64,000 bases of DNA from Phocaeicola dorei (GTDB lineage: Bacteria; Bacteroidota; Bacteroidia; Bacteroidales; Bacteroidaceae), in NCBI RefSeq assembly GCF_013009555.1, contig NZ_CP046176.1, forward strand, positions 961,501-1,025,500, written 5' to 3'. The notes below the pieces were generated by a model. That model was not told where the DNA came from. It did not search any database and worked only from the letters and a program-made list of their open reading frames with translations. The position numbers were made by a program, and so were the translations under genes. Positions 34,154 through 42,592 of the stretch are shown one piece after another (the first letter of the stretch is position 1; each line of letters opens with the position of its first letter).

Positions 34154-34576
34154 ATGAAACGGAGACGATATATAGCATGGGTATTAATGTTGGTCAGCAT
34201 AATCATGTTGACTGCATCTGTTCTGCCTCATCATCATCACCGGGAAATCCTTTGCTTGCAGCATGATATGACTTTGTGCGGCTGTCAATGTTCTGTACAG
34301 CATCAGCAGCATAATAGTTCCGATGAGAATCATACATGTAATGCCGGATGCGTGACCAAGTTTAAAAGTGTAACTCCGGATCGGGCTCAGGACAGTGTTT
34401 CTCCTGATTATTCGTTTTGTTTGTTGCTATATACGGTAACGGATGTATTGGCGCTTTCATTGCAGTTGACAGAACACAACACATTACCTTATAATTACTA
34501 TTTAGAAAAACTGCATTCTACGTGTCTTCCCCACGTAAAGGGGTTGCGTGCTCCTCCTTGCGATGTTCTTGCTTAA
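34154..34576 (+). CDS. Small His/Cys-rich membrane-anchored protein (DUF6769-like)
   Basis: A 140-aa protein with an N-terminal membrane helix or signal (RRYIAWVLMLVSIIMLTASVL) directly followed by PHHHHREILCLQHDMTLCGCQCSVQHQQHNSSDENHTCNAGC, a dense His/Cys stretch fit to bind metal ions. The C-terminal half has no motif I recognise. I believe it matches DUF6769, a family seen beside CusB/CzcB genes in Bacteroides, but cannot confirm it. As first gene of the efflux operon it is a good candidate for a periplasmic metal chaperone or sensor. The start lies just after the promoter and outside the preceding terminator. Confidence 0.7.
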   Translation: MKRRRYIAWVLMLVSIIMLTASVLPHHHHREILCLQHDMTLCGCQCSVQHQQHNSSDENHTCNAGCVTKFKSVTPDRAQDSVSPDYSFCLLLYTVTDVLALSLQLTEHNTLPYNYYLEKLHSTCLPHVKGLRAPPCDVLA

Positions 34577-34628
34577 CAGATAGAAAGTTTATCTTTTTAT
34601 CCGCAACTTTGTTGCATTTTCTTTACGC

Positions 34629-34636
34629 TAATTTTG
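34629..34636 (+). promoter_or_regulatory. Possible second promoter before the adaptor gene
   Basis: TAATTTTG with TTTG 17 bases upstream (34608-34611), 35 bases before the adaptor ATG. It would allow expression independent of the small upstream gene. Confidence 0.4.
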
Positions 34637-34671
34637 TATTTAATAAAAAAGTAAGAACAAATTATATCATC

Positions 34672-35907
34672 ATGAAGAAACTTATCTTTATGGGAGTCTT
34701 GGGATTATTTCTTTTAGGCTCTTGCAACAGTAAATCGGAACATGACCATGAGGGGCATAGTCATGAAACGGAAAAAGCACATAATCATGATCATGAAGGC
34801 CATGATCACGAGCATGAGGAACACGATCATGCGAGTGAAAACCACGAAGGACATAACCACGAGGCAGAGATGGCAGCCGGACATTCCGATGAGATAATCC
34901 TGGCTCCGGAAAAAGCGAAAGCAGCTGGAGTAGAATCGGAAATAATCCAGCCTAAATCATTCCGTCAGGTAATAACGACCAGCGGACAGGTACAGGCGGC
35001 ACAAGGTGATGAAAGCGTAGTAGTTGCCAATGTAGCCGGTGTGGTTTCTTTCCGCCATCCGGTAACGGACGGTATGAGTGTGAGCAAGGGGGCTCCCATT
35101 CTGAATATCTCTGCTGAGAATATGCCGGACGGAGACCCTGTAAAACGTACCCGTATCGCATATGAAACCGCCAAAAAAGAATATGAACGTGCCGCCAAGT
35201 TGGTAAAAAGTCAGATAATATCACAGAAAGATTTCAATGCCATTAAGGAGAGTTATGAAAATGCATTATTGGCATACGAGGCTATTTCAAAGAACCAGAC
35301 CAAGACAGGTGTGTCCGTTACAGCTCCTTTAGGTGGCTATATCAAGAATTGTCTGGTGAAGGAAGGTGATTATGTGTCGGTAGGCCAGCCTTTGGTGAGT
35401 ATCACTCAGAACCGTCGTCTGTTCCTTCGTGCAGATGTTTCCGAGAAATATTATGGTTATCTGCATAGCATCCAGTCGGCAAACTTCAAGACTCCATACG
35501 ATAATAAGGTATATGAGTTGGGTGAGTTGAAAGGGCATCTGCTTTCTTATGGTAAAGCATCCGGTGGTACTTCTTTCTATGTACCTGTTACTTTCGAATT
35601 TGATAATCGGGGAGATGTGATTCCCGGTTCGTATGTGGAGGTGTATCTGCTCTCGTCGGAAATGCCCGATGTGCTGGCCTTACCTGTTACAGCATTGACC
35701 GAAGAACAGGGCTTGTATTTTATTTATCTGCAATTGGATGAAGAAGGGTATAAGAAACAGGAAGTGACTTTGGGGGCTAGTGACGGAAAGGAAGTTCAGA
35801 TTCTTACGGGGTTAAAAGCCGGTGACCGTGTGGTAACAAAAGGAGCCTATCAGGTGAAATTGGCATCGGCCAGCAATGCGATTCCGGCTCATAGTCATGA
35901 ACATTAA
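34672..35907 (+). CDS. Metal-efflux RND periplasmic adaptor lipoprotein (CzcB/CusB-like)
   Basis: A 411-aa membrane-fusion protein linking the inner-membrane pump and outer-membrane channel. Lipoprotein signal MKKLIFMGVLGLFLLGSC (lipobox Cys18), then a strikingly His/Glu/Asp-rich stretch of about 50 residues made of repeated HDHEGH, HEHEEHDH and HNHE units, typical of Zn/Co/Cd binding. After it: the beta-barrel/lipoyl core (QVITTSGQVQAAQGDESVVVANVAGVVSFRHPVTDGMSVSKGAPIL), an alpha-hairpin (AYETAKKEYERAAKLVKSQIISQKDFNAIKESYENALLAYEA), GVSVTAPLGGYIKNCLVKEGDYVSVGQPLVSI, and a membrane-proximal domain. The C-terminus again ends in HSHEH. The frame is open back to 34522, but the ATG before the lipoprotein signal is the start. 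Confidence 0.93.
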   Translation: MKKLIFMGVLGLFLLGSCNSKSEHDHEGHSHETEKAHNHDHEGHDHEHEEHDHASENHEGHNHEAEMAAGHSDEIILAPEKAKAAGVESEIIQPKSFRQVITTSGQVQAAQGDESVVVANVAGVVSFRHPVTDGMSVSKGAPILNISAENMPDGDPVKRTRIAYETAKKEYERAAKLVKSQIISQKDFNAIKESYENALLAYEAISKNQTKTGVSVTAPLGGYIKNCLVKEGDYVSVGQPLVSITQNRRLFLRADVSEKYYGYLHSIQSANFKTPYDNKVYELGELKGHLLSYGKASGGTSFYVPVTFEFDNRGDVIPGSYVEVYLLSSEMPDVLALPVTALTEEQGLYFIYLQLDEEGYKKQEVTLGASDGKEVQILTGLKAGDRVVTKGAYQVKLASASNAIPAHSHEH

Positions 35908-35919
35908 TCAAGCCGCCCT

Positions 35920-38900
35920 ATGCTAAATAAAATTATACATTTTTCCCTTCAAAACCGTATATTGGTTCTGGTGGCGTCGGTTTTGCTGCTTATTGGCGGT
36001 ACTTACACGGCTTTTCATACGGAAGTCGATGTGTTCCCCGATTTGAATGCGCCGACTGTAGTGATTATGACTGAAGCGAATGGTATGGCTGCCGAAGAGG
36101 TGGAACAATTGGTAACCTTCCCTGTAGAAACTGCTGTGAATGGTGCGACCAATGTGCGCCGGGTGCGTTCATCTTCCACCAATGGCTTTTCCGTTGTGTG
36201 GGTGGAATTTGAATGGGATACTGATATCTATCTGGCCCGTCAGATTGTTAGTGAGAAATTGTCCTTGGTCAGCGAGGAATTGCCCGAGAATGTAGGTAAA
36301 CCTACCATGGGACCTCAATCCTCTATTTTAGGTGAATTGCTGATTATCGGTCTGACTTCGGATACTACTTCCATGCTCGATCTCCGTACACTGGCAGACT
36401 GGACTATCCGTCCGCGCCTGCTTTCTACGGGAGGTGTGGCACAGGTTGCCGTGCTAGGAGGTGATATCAAGGAATATCAGGTGTTGCTTGACCCTGCCCG
36501 CATGAAACATTACAATGTTACGTTGGCAGAGGTGATGAACGTTACCCGTAACATGAATCAGAATGCCAATGGCGGAGTGATTTATGAATATGGAAACGAA
36601 TATATTGTTCGTGGGGTGCTTTCCAGCCATGATGTGGCTCAGTTGTCACGTTCCGTCATTAAGACGGTGGAAGGGGTGCCCGTTACATTGGAGGATATTG
36701 CCGATGTGAAGATCGGTTCGCAGGAACCAAAACTAGGTACTGCTTCGGAGAGAGGAAAACCTGCCGTACTGCTGACCGTTACCAAACAACCCAAGACTGG
36801 GACTATTGAACTGACAGAGCAATTAGAAGCCGCATTGAAGGATTTGCAGAAGAATCTTCCGGCTGATGTGCACGTTTCTACAGATATTTTCCGTCAGAGC
36901 CGTTTTATTGAAAGTTCTATCGGCAATGTGAAGGATTCGTTGTATGAAGGTGCTATTTTTGTGGTGATTGTTCTCTTCCTGTTCCTTGCCAATGTACGTA
37001 CCACGGTTATTTCATTGGTAACTCTTCCGTTGTCATTGATTGTTTCTATATTGACTCTTCACTATATGGGGCTCACCATCAATACCATGAGTTTGGGTGG
37101 TATGGCTATTGCCATTGGTTCGTTGGTGGATGATGCTATTGTGGATGTGGAAAATGTATGGAAACATCTGCGCGAGAACCGCTTGTTGCCCGAAGGGGAA
37201 CGTAAAAGCGTGATTGAAGTCGTGTTCAATGCTTCGAAAGAAGTGCGTATGCCTATCTTGAACTCTACCTTGATTATTGTAGTCAGCTTTGTTCCTTTGT
37301 TCTTCCTGACAGGAATGGAAGGTCGTATGCTGGTTCCGCTGGGCATTGCCTTTATTGTGGCGTTGTTTGCTTCTACGGTAGTGGCTTTGACACTGACTCC
37401 GGTACTGTGCAGCTATCTGTTAGGTAATAATAAAAGTAAAGGATTACCCAAAGAGGCATTTGTAGCCGTATGGATGAAAAAGCATTACCGCAATACCTTG
37501 TTATGGTCCTTGAATCATAAATCCGTAGTATTGGGTTTTACAGGTGGACTGTTTGCGGTGGCATTGGTTATGTTTTTTGCATTAGGACGTAGTTTTCTGC
37601 CATCTTTCAATGAAGGTTCGTTCACCATTAATATTAGTTCATTGCCGGGAATTTCTTTGGCAGAATCGGACAAAATGGGACACCGTGCGGAAGAGTTGCT
37701 GATGTCTATTCCCGAAATACAGACTGTAGCCCGTAAAACGGGACGTGCCGAACTGGATGAACATGCACTAGGGGTTAACGTGAGTGAAATTGAGGCTCCG
37801 TTTGAATTGAAAGACCGTTCCCGTCAGGAACTGGTAGCCGATGTGCGTGCCAAGTTATCTACCATTACCGGTGCGAATATCGAAATAGGCCAACCTATCA
37901 GCCATCGTATCGATGCCATGCTTTCGGGTACCAAGGCCAACATTGCCATCAAACTGTTTGGTAACGATTTGAACAAGATGTTTGCCATCGGTAATCAGAT
38001 AAAGGATGCTATCAGTAGCGTGGAGGGTATTGCCGACTTGAATGTGGAACAACAAATCGAACGTCCGCAGCTCAAGATTGTTCCCAAACGCGAGATGCTT
38101 GCCAAATTCGGTATTTCCTTGCCGGACTTTGCCGAATTTGTATCTGTAAACATGGCGGGTGAAGTTGTTTCGCAGGTATATGAAGAAGGCAAAGCGTTTA
38201 ATCTTATTGTCCGTACCAAGGACGAGGTGCGTGATGAGATGGAGAAAGTGCGTAACCTGATGATTGATACCGGTGACGGTCAGAAAATCCCTGTCAACTA
38301 TGTAGCCGATGTGATTTCTGCCATGGGACCGAATACCATCAGCCGTGAGAACGTGAAGCGTAAGATTGTGATTTCAGCCAATACCAGCGGCCGTGATTTG
38401 CGCAGCGTGGTGAATGATATACAGGAACGGATTGATGCGCAAATCAAGCTTCCCGAAGGATATCATGTGGAATATGGCGGTCAGTTTGAAAGCGAGCAGG
38501 CGGCCAGCCGTACGCTGATGCTCACTTCGTTTATGAGTATCGTAGTTATCTTCCTGTTGCTTTATACCCAGTTTAAGAATGCAGCCCAAAGTGGAGTCAT
38601 TTTGTTGAATTTGCCTTTGGCGTTGATTGGTGGGGTATTTGCATTGATGATAACAACGGGTGAGATAAGCATTCCGGCTATTATCGGCTTTATCTCGTTG
38701 TTTGGTATTGCTACCCGTAATGGTATGTTGTTGATAAGTCATTACAATACGTTGCGCGAAGAAGGTATGGATTTGAAAGAAAGCATTCTTCACGGTTCGT
38801 TAGACCGTTTGAACCCTATCCTGATGACTGCATTGTCTTCCGCGTTGGCTTTGATACCTTTGGCGTTCCGTGGCGATTTGCCGGGTAATGAGATACAAAG

Positions 38901-39003
38901 TCCGATGGCGAAAGTTATTCTGGGAGGTCTTTTGACATCGACTTTCTTGAACGCTTTCATTATTCCGATTGTTTATGAACTGATGAATCGAAAGAAGAAA
39001 TAA
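35920..39003 (+). CDS. Heavy-metal RND efflux pump (CzcA/CusA-like)
   Basis: A 1027-aa inner-membrane proton antiporter with 12 membrane helices and two large periplasmic loops. Signatures: N-terminal NRILVLVASVLLLIGGTYTAFHTEVDVFPDLNAPTVVIMTEANGMAAEEVEQLVTFPVE (heavy-metal subfamily), and in helix 4 IAIGSLVDDAIVDVENV, whose Asp/Asp/Glu set is the proton relay of CzcA-type pumps. CusA-type methionine triads are not obvious, so divalent ions (Zn, Co, Cd, Ni) are likelier than Cu/Ag; this is an inference. It starts 12 bases after the adaptor gene and is followed after 9 bases by the outer-membrane channel gene, giving a complete tripartite system. Confidence 0.95.
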   Translation: MLNKIIHFSLQNRILVLVASVLLLIGGTYTAFHTEVDVFPDLNAPTVVIMTEANGMAAEEVEQLVTFPVETAVNGATNVRRVRSSSTNGFSVVWVEFEWDTDIYLARQIVSEKLSLVSEELPENVGKPTMGPQSSILGELLIIGLTSDTTSMLDLRTLADWTIRPRLLSTGGVAQVAVLGGDIKEYQVLLDPARMKHYNVTLAEVMNVTRNMNQNANGGVIYEYGNEYIVRGVLSSHDVAQLSRSVIKTVEGVPVTLEDIADVKIGSQEPKLGTASERGKPAVLLTVTKQPKTGTIELTEQLEAALKDLQKNLPADVHVSTDIFRQSRFIESSIGNVKDSLYEGAIFVVIVLFLFLANVRTTVISLVTLPLSLIVSILTLHYMGLTINTMSLGGMAIAIGSLVDDAIVDVENVWKHLRENRLLPEGERKSVIEVVFNASKEVRMPILNSTLIIVVSFVPLFFLTGMEGRMLVPLGIAFIVALFASTVVALTLTPVLCSYLLGNNKSKGLPKEAFVAVWMKKHYRNTLLWSLNHKSVVLGFTGGLFAVALVMFFALGRSFLPSFNEGSFTINISSLPGISLAESDKMGHRAEELLMSIPEIQTVARKTGRAELDEHALGVNVSEIEAPFELKDRSRQELVADVRAKLSTITGANIEIGQPISHRIDAMLSGTKANIAIKLFGNDLNKMFAIGNQIKDAISSVEGIADLNVEQQIERPQLKIVPKREMLAKFGISLPDFAEFVSVNMAGEVVSQVYEEGKAFNLIVRTKDEVRDEMEKVRNLMIDTGDGQKIPVNYVADVISAMGPNTISRENVKRKIVISANTSGRDLRSVVNDIQERIDAQIKLPEGYHVEYGGQFESEQAASRTLMLTSFMSIVVIFLLLYTQFKNAAQSGVILLNLPLALIGGVFALMITTGEISIPAIIGFISLFGIATRNGMLLISHYNTLREEGMDLKESILHGSLDRLNPILMTALSSALALIPLAFRGDLPGNEIQSPMAKVILGGLLTSTFLNAFIIPIVYELMNRKKK

Positions 39004-39012
39004 TAGAAATAT

Positions 39013-40182
39013 ATGAAACGAATCTTATTTATAATAGCCTTCTGCTCTCCCTTGCTGGCGCAGGCCCAGAGTATTGAGCACATTTTGAAAAGCATCGAGC
39101 AGAATAATAAAGAGCTCAAGGCGCAGAAACATGCAGCCGATGCAACCAAGATGGAAAACCGGACAAACAACAACTTGCCTGACCCTACAGTGAGCTACAG
39201 TTCTTTTTACAGTAATGGTGCCGAAGGGGGGCACGGTACGGAACTTGTCGCTTCACAAGGTTTTGATTTCCCTACTCAGTATATTGTCCGCAATCGGCAG
39301 GCTACTTTGCAGAACGAAGCGGTGGACAAGCAACAACAGGCTGCTCGCCGAGATATTCTGCTGAATGCGAAGAATCTCTGTCTAGACCTTATTCTGTTGA
39401 ATCAGGAAAAAACATTGATGGATATCCGTATGAAAAATGCAGATGAATTACAGGCACTTTATGAAAAGCGTCTGACTACCGGTGATGCGAACATATTGGA
39501 AGTCAATAAAATCAAAATGGAACGTATGAATGTGCAGACGGAAGTTGCCCAAAACAGCGCAGCCCACCGCACTGCCTTGCAATCTCTGCTTGCCATGAAC
39601 GGCAACATGCCTTTAGAATTTGCTGAAACCACATACCCTGCCATACAGGAAATCAATGATTACAATGTCATGCGGGATGAAGTGATGGCATCAGACCTTG
39701 ACTTGCAGGCCGCCGTCGCCACTGCCCGTGCCGCCGAGAAGCAGGTTTCGGTAGACCGTCAAGGATGGTTGCCGAAACTGGAAGCCGGTTTTCGCCGTAA
39801 CACGGATGATGCGGTTTCGATGAATGGTTTTGTGGTAGGGGGCTCCTTGCCTTTGTTTCAGAATCGTAAAAAGGTAAAGATAGCCAAGGCACAGGCTATC
39901 AGCGCACAATTGATGCAAGAAAATGCTAAAGATCAGGTTGAAGCTTCTCTGATGTCTCTCTTCAATGAGATGCAGCAGTTGAAGGATGCCATGAATGCGT
40001 ATGATGTTCCTTTGATGTACCGTTCGCTGGATTTATTGAAGCAAGCATTGACCGAGGGACAAATTTCATTGATTGAATATTTTGTGGAAACGGAAAATAT
40101 TTATAAGAATCTCCAGGCGTATATGCAGATTGAGAATCAATACCAGAAGGTGATGGCGAATATTTACAAGAATAATCTGTAA
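39013..40182 (+). CDS. Outer-membrane efflux channel (CzcC/TolC family)
   Basis: A 389-aa TolC-family protein: signal peptide (MKRILFIIAFCSPLLAQAQ) and two repeats of long helices with short barrel strands: IEHILKSIEQNNKELKAQKHAADATKMENRTNNNLPDPTVSYSSFYSNG, DILLNAKNLCLDLILLNQEKTLMDIRMKNADELQALYEKRLTTGDANILEVNKIKMERMNVQTEVAQ, then the second half ending in LKQALTEGQISLIEYFVETENIYKNLQAYMQIENQYQKVMANIYK. It is shorter than E. coli TolC but usual for CzcC members. Last gene of the efflux operon; a large hairpin follows. Confidence 0.93.
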   Translation: MKRILFIIAFCSPLLAQAQSIEHILKSIEQNNKELKAQKHAADATKMENRTNNNLPDPTVSYSSFYSNGAEGGHGTELVASQGFDFPTQYIVRNRQATLQNEAVDKQQQAARRDILLNAKNLCLDLILLNQEKTLMDIRMKNADELQALYEKRLTTGDANILEVNKIKMERMNVQTEVAQNSAAHRTALQSLLAMNGNMPLEFAETTYPAIQEINDYNVMRDEVMASDLDLQAAVATARAAEKQVSVDRQGWLPKLEAGFRRNTDDAVSMNGFVVGGSLPLFQNRKKVKIAKAQAISAQLMQENAKDQVEASLMSLFNEMQQLKDAMNAYDVPLMYRSLDLLKQALTEGQISLIEYFVETENIYKNLQAYMQIENQYQKVMANIYKNNL

Positions 40183-40227
40183 AGCTGACAGTCTGTTCTT
40201 TTAACGCAGATAGGGTAAAAACGGATG

Positions 40228-40278
40228 GCAGGATGGTACGGATAGTCAACAAACTATATCCGTGTTATCCTGCTTTTT
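40228..40278 (+). terminator. Terminator of the efflux operon
   Basis: Long imperfect hairpin, outer stem GCAGGAT (40228-40234) / ATCCTGC (40267-40273), inner stem GGATAGT / ACTAT..CC, then TTTTTC. Confidence 0.7.
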
Positions 40279-40303
40279 CATTTAAAAAAGCAGACTGTCG
40301 CTG

Positions 40304-40534
40304 TCAAAAATGTACCGAAGCGGATTGTGTTTTTTTGTCCGTAATCTTCCGGCTGATCAATGTTGCCGATAAGGTTTCTATTTCCTCCAGTCTCACATTA
40401 TATCCGTCCGCCAGATGGTCTGTCAGCTGGTTTCCCAGGTTGGCTGAATCGTCCTATGATGATACTCTCCTTAAAGCCGAAGTACTTTGGCTAGAAATTC
40501 GAAGAATGCCGGTTACGTCCTTTTTTTGATTCTT
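40304..40534 (-). pseudogene. Remnant of an HU-like DNA-binding protein gene
   Basis: The minus strand reads KNQKKDVTGILRISSQSTSALRRVSS, a stop, then DDSANLGNQLTDHLADGYNV and RLEEIETLSATLISRKITDK, ending soon after at a stop. LADGYNVxLEEIxTLS... KITDKK... SVHF is the central and C-terminal pattern of the Bacteroidetes HU-like family (in intact members ...DGYNVELEGIGTFSL...). One in-frame stop, the missing C-terminal third and a damaged N-terminus point to a decayed gene. The plus-strand frame covering the same bases (40233-40529) shows no family features and begins inside a terminator. Moderate confidence, because the match is from memory. Confidence 0.55.
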
Positions 40535-40571
40535 AATAAAAGCTGGAAACGATTGTCGTTCAGAATGGCAT

Positions 40572-40634
40572 AAAAAAATGTGCCGGAAGAATTGGGCTAC
40601 CTTTTATGACAGAGTGACTTCCGACACATTTTTT
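40572..40634 (-). terminator. Terminator of the GH109-type gene
   Basis: AAAATGTG-c-CGGAAG and CTTCCG-a-CACATTTTTT flank a 28-base loop; poly-T/A on both sides makes it usable in both directions, but on the minus strand it follows the GH109-type gene closely. Confidence 0.8.
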
Positions 40635-40645
40635 CTTGTTTATTT

Positions 40646-42211
40646 CTATTTATTTCTTTTTTTCTTGGCTTCTTTCGCCCATTCTTTCGCTCCCTGCTCT
40701 TTCAGTTTCGCGGTGAAAGCCTTTGCTTTTTCCATGCTTGCGTTTTCGTCTTCGGGTGAAGCGTATGCATGTTTGTAACCTTTGGTCACGTTCCATTCAC
40801 CTCGTGTGAAGTCCGGGAAGGCTACTGCCGCACAGCCGTTGTCCATAGAGATAGCTCCCAGTTCGGCCAGACAGCACCATTCGGCCAAGTCATATACATC
40901 CATGTCCAAAGGCAGTCCGTTTTGCAGACAATATACCAGACGGCTATCCATGATGAAGTCCATACCGCCGTGGCCGCCGACTTCTTTTGCCATTTCACCA
41001 TATTTCTTTAAAATAGGATGCTGGTATTTCTCAATAAGCGCTTCCATTTCTGCCTGGGGTAAGAATCCGTGAGAGTTCAAATCGTCTACTTTGGGTTGCA
41101 CGCCCGATGCGGTCAGTTGTGCTGCATCCAAAGCATATCCTTCAACGGGATATTTATTGGCAAACCCTTTGCTTCCTGTCAGTTGGTACAAGCGGTTGTA
41201 AGGTTGGGGAGTCATTACATTATGTTGGATTTCAATAACTTTCCCATTTGCTGTGCGAAGCAGGGTGGTGGTATGGTCTCCGTTGCGGAATTCTTTACAT
41301 TCTTCGCCGGTTCTCTTCTCCACTAAATCTTTACCAACAACAGATTTGGTGTCCATAGCTACTAAAGTGGTTATACGGTCACCACGATGGATATCCAATG
41401 CTTGTGCTACAGGACCCAAGCCGTGAGTGGCATATACATCACCCCGGTGTTTCATGTTATAATCTAAACGCCATCCTAGTTTGTCTTCTTTGCCGTTTTT
41501 CCAATAATGATCCCAGAACGGGCTTAAATTGTGAATGTAGGCTCCTTGGGCACGGATTATTTCGCCAAATACACCTTGTTGTGCCATATTCAGTGTATTC
41601 ATCTCAAACCAGTCATAGCAACAGTTCTCAAGAATCATGCAATGCTTGCGGGTTTTTTCACTCAGGTTGATTAAATCCCAGCATTCTTGCAGGTTCATGG
41701 CCGAGGGAACTTCAATAGCTACATTTTTACCGTTTTCCAATGCGCATTTTGCTACGGGGAAATGATGCAACCAGTCTGCGGCGATATAAACTAAATCTAT
41801 GTCTGTACGTTTACATAATTCTTCATATCCCTTTTCTCCGGAATAAATGGCAGCTTTCGGCATAGATGCTTTCTTTAGGATATCCTGACATTTTTCTGCA
41901 CGAGATGCTTCATAATCACAAAGTGCCACAATTTGTGTGCCGGGAATATAAGTGAAGCGCTCTACGGCTCCGGGACCTCGCATTCCCAATCCGACAAATC
42001 CTACGCGGACTACTTCCATTTTCGGGATGGTTAAGCCTAATACACTTTTCTGGCCGGACGGACGTTCAGGAGTGTCAATCACAATGGTTCCTTTGTCCCA
42101 TTTCCAGGAATCTCCTGAACTTACGGTTTGTGCTGTCGTGGTTTGTGGTAAACACATGCATAGGGTTGTACCCATACATAAGCTTATCATCAATGATTTA
42201 AAGGTTCTCAT
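40646..42211 (-). CDS. GH109-type Gfo/Idh/MocA oxidoreductase-like glycosidase
   Basis: A 521-aa exported protein (signal peptide to about TTTAQ) with an N-terminal NAD-binding Rossmann fold (VVRVGFVGLGMRGPGAVERF... IVALCDYEASRAEKCQ) and a C-terminal Gfo/Idh/MocA domain. The features VYIAADWLHHFPVAKCALENGKNVAIEVPSAMN, YDWFEMNTLNMAQQGVFGEIIRAQGAYIHNL, and DVYATHGLGPVAQALDIHRGDR match the GH109 alpha-N-acetylgalactosaminidases, which hydrolyse by an NAD-dependent redox mechanism. The likely substrate is terminal GalNAc on host glycans, though many relatives are uncharacterised. Basic C-terminal tail (AKEAKKKRNK). Monocistronic, with a promoter element at 42325-42332. Confidence 0.88.
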   Translation of the reverse strand: MRTFKSLMISLCMGTTLCMCLPQTTTAQTVSSGDSWKWDKGTIVIDTPERPSGQKSVLGLTIPKMEVVRVGFVGLGMRGPGAVERFTYIPGTQIVALCDYEASRAEKCQDILKKASMPKAAIYSGEKGYEELCKRTDIDLVYIAADWLHHFPVAKCALENGKNVAIEVPSAMNLQECWDLINLSEKTRKHCMILENCCYDWFEMNTLNMAQQGVFGEIIRAQGAYIHNLSPFWDHYWKNGKEDKLGWRLDYNMKHRGDVYATHGLGPVAQALDIHRGDRITTLVAMDTKSVVGKDLVEKRTGEECKEFRNGDHTTTLLRTANGKVIEIQHNVMTPQPYNRLYQLTGSKGFANKYPVEGYALDAAQLTASGVQPKVDDLNSHGFLPQAEMEALIEKYQHPILKKYGEMAKEVGGHGGMDFIMDSRLVYCLQNGLPLDMDVYDLAEWCCLAELGAISMDNGCAAVAFPDFTRGEWNVTKGYKHAYASPEDENASMEKAKAFTAKLKEQGAKEWAKEAKKKRNK

Positions 42212-42592
42212 ACTTTTTGAATTTAAAGATTAAAATTTAAAAATATAGGTTGTTTCTTGAGTCAACTACTTGAAACTTAATTATATTTCACATTAATAAT
42301 AAGAATATTTTTTATTTTTGCGCTCAAAGATAATTAATCTTTTTTGATTATGGATATAAGTTCGTCCTCTTTTTTCTGAGAAAAAGGTGAGTTAATAAAT
42401 AAAATGAAGGAAGGGAAAAAGTGGAATCAAGACAGAAGTTGTGAAGATATGAGTGAAAATCTAAAAATAATCAAGGTTTGTTGATTGAAAACGATCAAGA
42501 AAGGAAATAATTTAGTCCAAAAGATCGTTTAGTAAGGAGATTTGGCGGGATTTTTTTAATTTTGCACTTACAACTAATTAACAGATAAGAAA
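42212..42592. promoter_or_regulatory. Divergent control region between the GH109-type gene and metA
   Basis: Minus strand: TATCTTTG (forward 42325-42332), giving the GH109-type gene a leader of about 110 nt. Plus strand: TATTTTTG (42313-42320), back to back with it, and TAATTTTG (42557-42564), 28 bases before metA. Between them lies an 8-bp perfect inverted repeat AAACGATC (42489-42496) / GATCGTTT (42523-42530), a possible operator or leader hairpin. I see no match to a SAM riboswitch. Confidence 0.45.

Noticed and set aside
34522..34671. Extended N-terminus of the efflux adaptor
   Set aside because: It overlaps the preceding gene and puts a lipoprotein signal in the middle of the chain; the ATG at 34672 gives a normal signal peptide.
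40233..40529. Plus-strand open frame of 98 codons
   Set aside because: It begins inside the efflux-operon terminator, has no recognisable domain, and the opposite strand carries HU-like remnants that explain the open frame.
42212..42592. SAM riboswitch before metA
   Set aside because: No SAM-I or SAM-II core could be recognised in the stretch; only a simple 8-bp inverted repeat is visible.
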